A DNA stretch of 5,935 bases from Promethearchaeota archaeon (lineage in GTDB: Archaea; Asgardarchaeota; Lokiarchaeia; Sigynarchaeales; SOKP01): NCBI GenBank assembly GCA_016839845.1, contig JAEOTL010000445.1:1-5935 (forward strand), read 5' to 3'. Position 1 is the stretch's first letter, and each line of letters opens with the position of its first letter. Position numbers and translations under genes: made by a program. Positions 5,163-5,935 of this stretch are shown here, in pieces. The notes under the pieces are model-generated. The model was given only the letters and a program-made list of their open reading frames with translations, was not told where the DNA came from and searched no databases.

Positions 5163-5705
5163 ATGCCCAAATATGATAATATTGATAAAGAATGCCCTAT
5201 ATGCGGGGGTATTATATGGGGGAAGGGTCAAAAAGTATTATTAGAAGGTGCAAAAATTACCGTTTGTGATAATTGCGCTCAATATGGAAAGAAAATCGTT
5301 AAAACAACTACGAACTACCAAACCAAAAAAGTATACCGGAAAAAACCTCAAAGTGTTTCACGAAAACATCCTGTAAAATCTGAAAGGATCGAGGAATTAG
5401 AAATTGTATCGGATTACCCCAAAAAAATAAGAAACGCTAGGAACACAAGAGGACTCAATCAAGATCAGTTTGCCCAGAAACTAAATGAAAAACCTTCATT
5501 ACTTAGGAGAATCGAGGCAGGTAAAGTTGAGCCTACAATTAAATTAGCTAAGAAAATAGAAAAGATGTACAATATAAAGTTATTAAAATCGACGGATGCA
5601 ATTGAAATTACTTCTAAAGACCAAAAATTCATGAAAAAATCAACTGGGACATCTTTAGGGGATATAGCTTTTGTGAAGAGACGAGAAAAACGTTCAGATT
5701 CTTAA
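5163..5705 (+). CDS. mbf1: Multiprotein bridging factor 1 (archaeal MBF1), zinc ribbon plus HTH
   Basis: Archaeal MBF1 binds the small ribosomal subunit; the eukaryotic homologue bridges TBP with activators and also acts at collided ribosomes. The archaeal domain order is present. An N-terminal zinc ribbon has Cys11, Cys14, Cys35 and Cys38 (CPIC and CDNC). A Lys/Arg-rich linker spans about 43-85. A Cro/C1-type helix-turn-helix spans about 86-140 (KKIRNARNTRGLNQDQFAQK at 87-106, LLRRIEAGKVEPT at 113-125). The family's conserved tail follows, with GTSLGDIAFVKRREK at 162-176. The length of 180 is normal for archaea. ATG at 5163 is the first in-frame start before the conserved CPIC and follows a strong TATA box. 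It is divergent from pan, and its stop overlaps a palindrome leading into a convergent neighbour. Confidence 0.95.
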   Translation: MPKYDNIDKECPICGGIIWGKGQKVLLEGAKITVCDNCAQYGKKIVKTTTNYQTKKVYRKKPQSVSRKHPVKSERIEELEIVSDYPKKIRNARNTRGLNQDQFAQKLNEKPSLLRRIEAGKVEPTIKLAKKIEKMYNIKLLKSTDAIEITSKDQKFMKKSTGTSLGDIAFVKRREKRSDS

Positions 5706-5721
5706 AATTTTGTCAAAATTT
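5705..5721. terminator. Palindrome between convergent genes, weak terminator candidate
   Basis: AAATTTTG-T-CAAAATTT is a perfect odd palindrome with 8-base arms that begins in the mbf1 stop codon. As RNA it could form a 7-bp hairpin with a GTC loop. Its U-rich arms on both strands could help end transcription from both sides. Being AT-rich, it would be weak. Confidence 0.35.
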
Positions 5722-5747
5722 AACCTAAATACTCCACATTAATTTAT

Positions 5748-5935
5748 TCAGACTTTTTGAATTTGTATTATTACAGAATTATAAGAACCAGAGAAACCTA
5801 ATTCTTCAGGTACATCTGGGGTAAAAAGATTTACATTTGAATATCCATCATGAGGAGATGATAATCCATGATATATCAAGGCAACTCCTGGTTTTAAAGA
5901 CTCAAGCTCACTTAAAATGTATTTTGCAGAACCAA
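5748..5935 (-). CDS. Probable molybdopterin oxidoreductase, C-terminal 61 residues only
   Basis: An open frame enters from the right edge and ends at TGA (5750-5748). Its 61 residues match the end of the molybdopterin dinucleotide-binding domain of formate-dehydrogenase-like and related oxidoreductases. PGV (residues 15-17 of the fragment) is followed by a His-Gly pair (22-23), then NVNLFTPD (33-40), GFSGSYNSV (46-54) and a final beta strand IIQIQKV. The typical ending in these enzymes is PGVV...HGW...NVNxLT...D...G.P.xK...V.V. The active-site and cofactor-ligand regions lie outside the window, so substrate and metal (Mo or W) are unknown. It is convergent with mbf1 across a 42-base gap. The assignment rests on pattern memory of a short piece and is moderate. 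Confidence 0.62.
   Translation of the reverse strand, partial: GSAKYILSELESLKPGVALIYHGLSSPHDGYSNVNLFTPDVPEELGFSGSYNSVIIQIQKV

Overview
The window is AT-rich archaeal DNA. The evidence is a proteasome-activating AAA+ ATPase (PAN), an archaeal NAC protein with a UBA domain, a PUA RNA-binding protein, an archaeal-type MBF1 (zinc ribbon plus HTH), TATA boxes in front of most genes, and short or nearly absent 5' leaders. The class III ribonucleotide reductase and a probable molybdopterin oxidoreductase suggest an anaerobe. The phylum cannot be fixed from these genes; an Asgard-like or other AT-rich anaerobic archaeon would fit.

Layout, left to right. (1) 1-1387, minus: the first 462 codons of an anaerobic ribonucleoside-triphosphate reductase (nrdD) that runs off the left edge and starts at TTG. 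(2) 1388-1814: a gene-poor divergent spacer with promoter signals and an imperfect inverted repeat. (3) 1815-2144, plus: a small single-domain cupin. (4) 2183-2542, minus: a small three-helix membrane protein of unknown function. (5) 2627-4913, minus: three genes in the transcription order pan, PUA-domain protein, nac, with short gaps (64 and 42 bases), each with its own TATA-like signal. (6) 4914-5162: a divergent promoter region. (7) 5163-5705, plus: mbf1. (8) 5748-5935, minus: the last 61 codons of what looks like a molybdopterin oxidoreductase, convergent with mbf1.

The central block groups proteins that act at the ribosome or on its products. NAC binds nascent chains at the exit tunnel, MBF1 binds ribosomal subunits and in eukaryotes acts at collided ribosomes, PAN unfolds proteins for the 20S proteasome, and the PUA protein probably binds RNA. 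This is a coherent protein birth, quality-control and turnover neighbourhood, although a functional link is inference. The small membrane protein beside nac has the size and topology of an EMC6-like insertase partner, which is speculative. No CRISPR array, insertion sequence, tRNA or rRNA was seen. I found no clear evidence of a wholly new system; the best leads are the membrane protein, the atypical NAC termini and the structured spacer upstream of nrdD.
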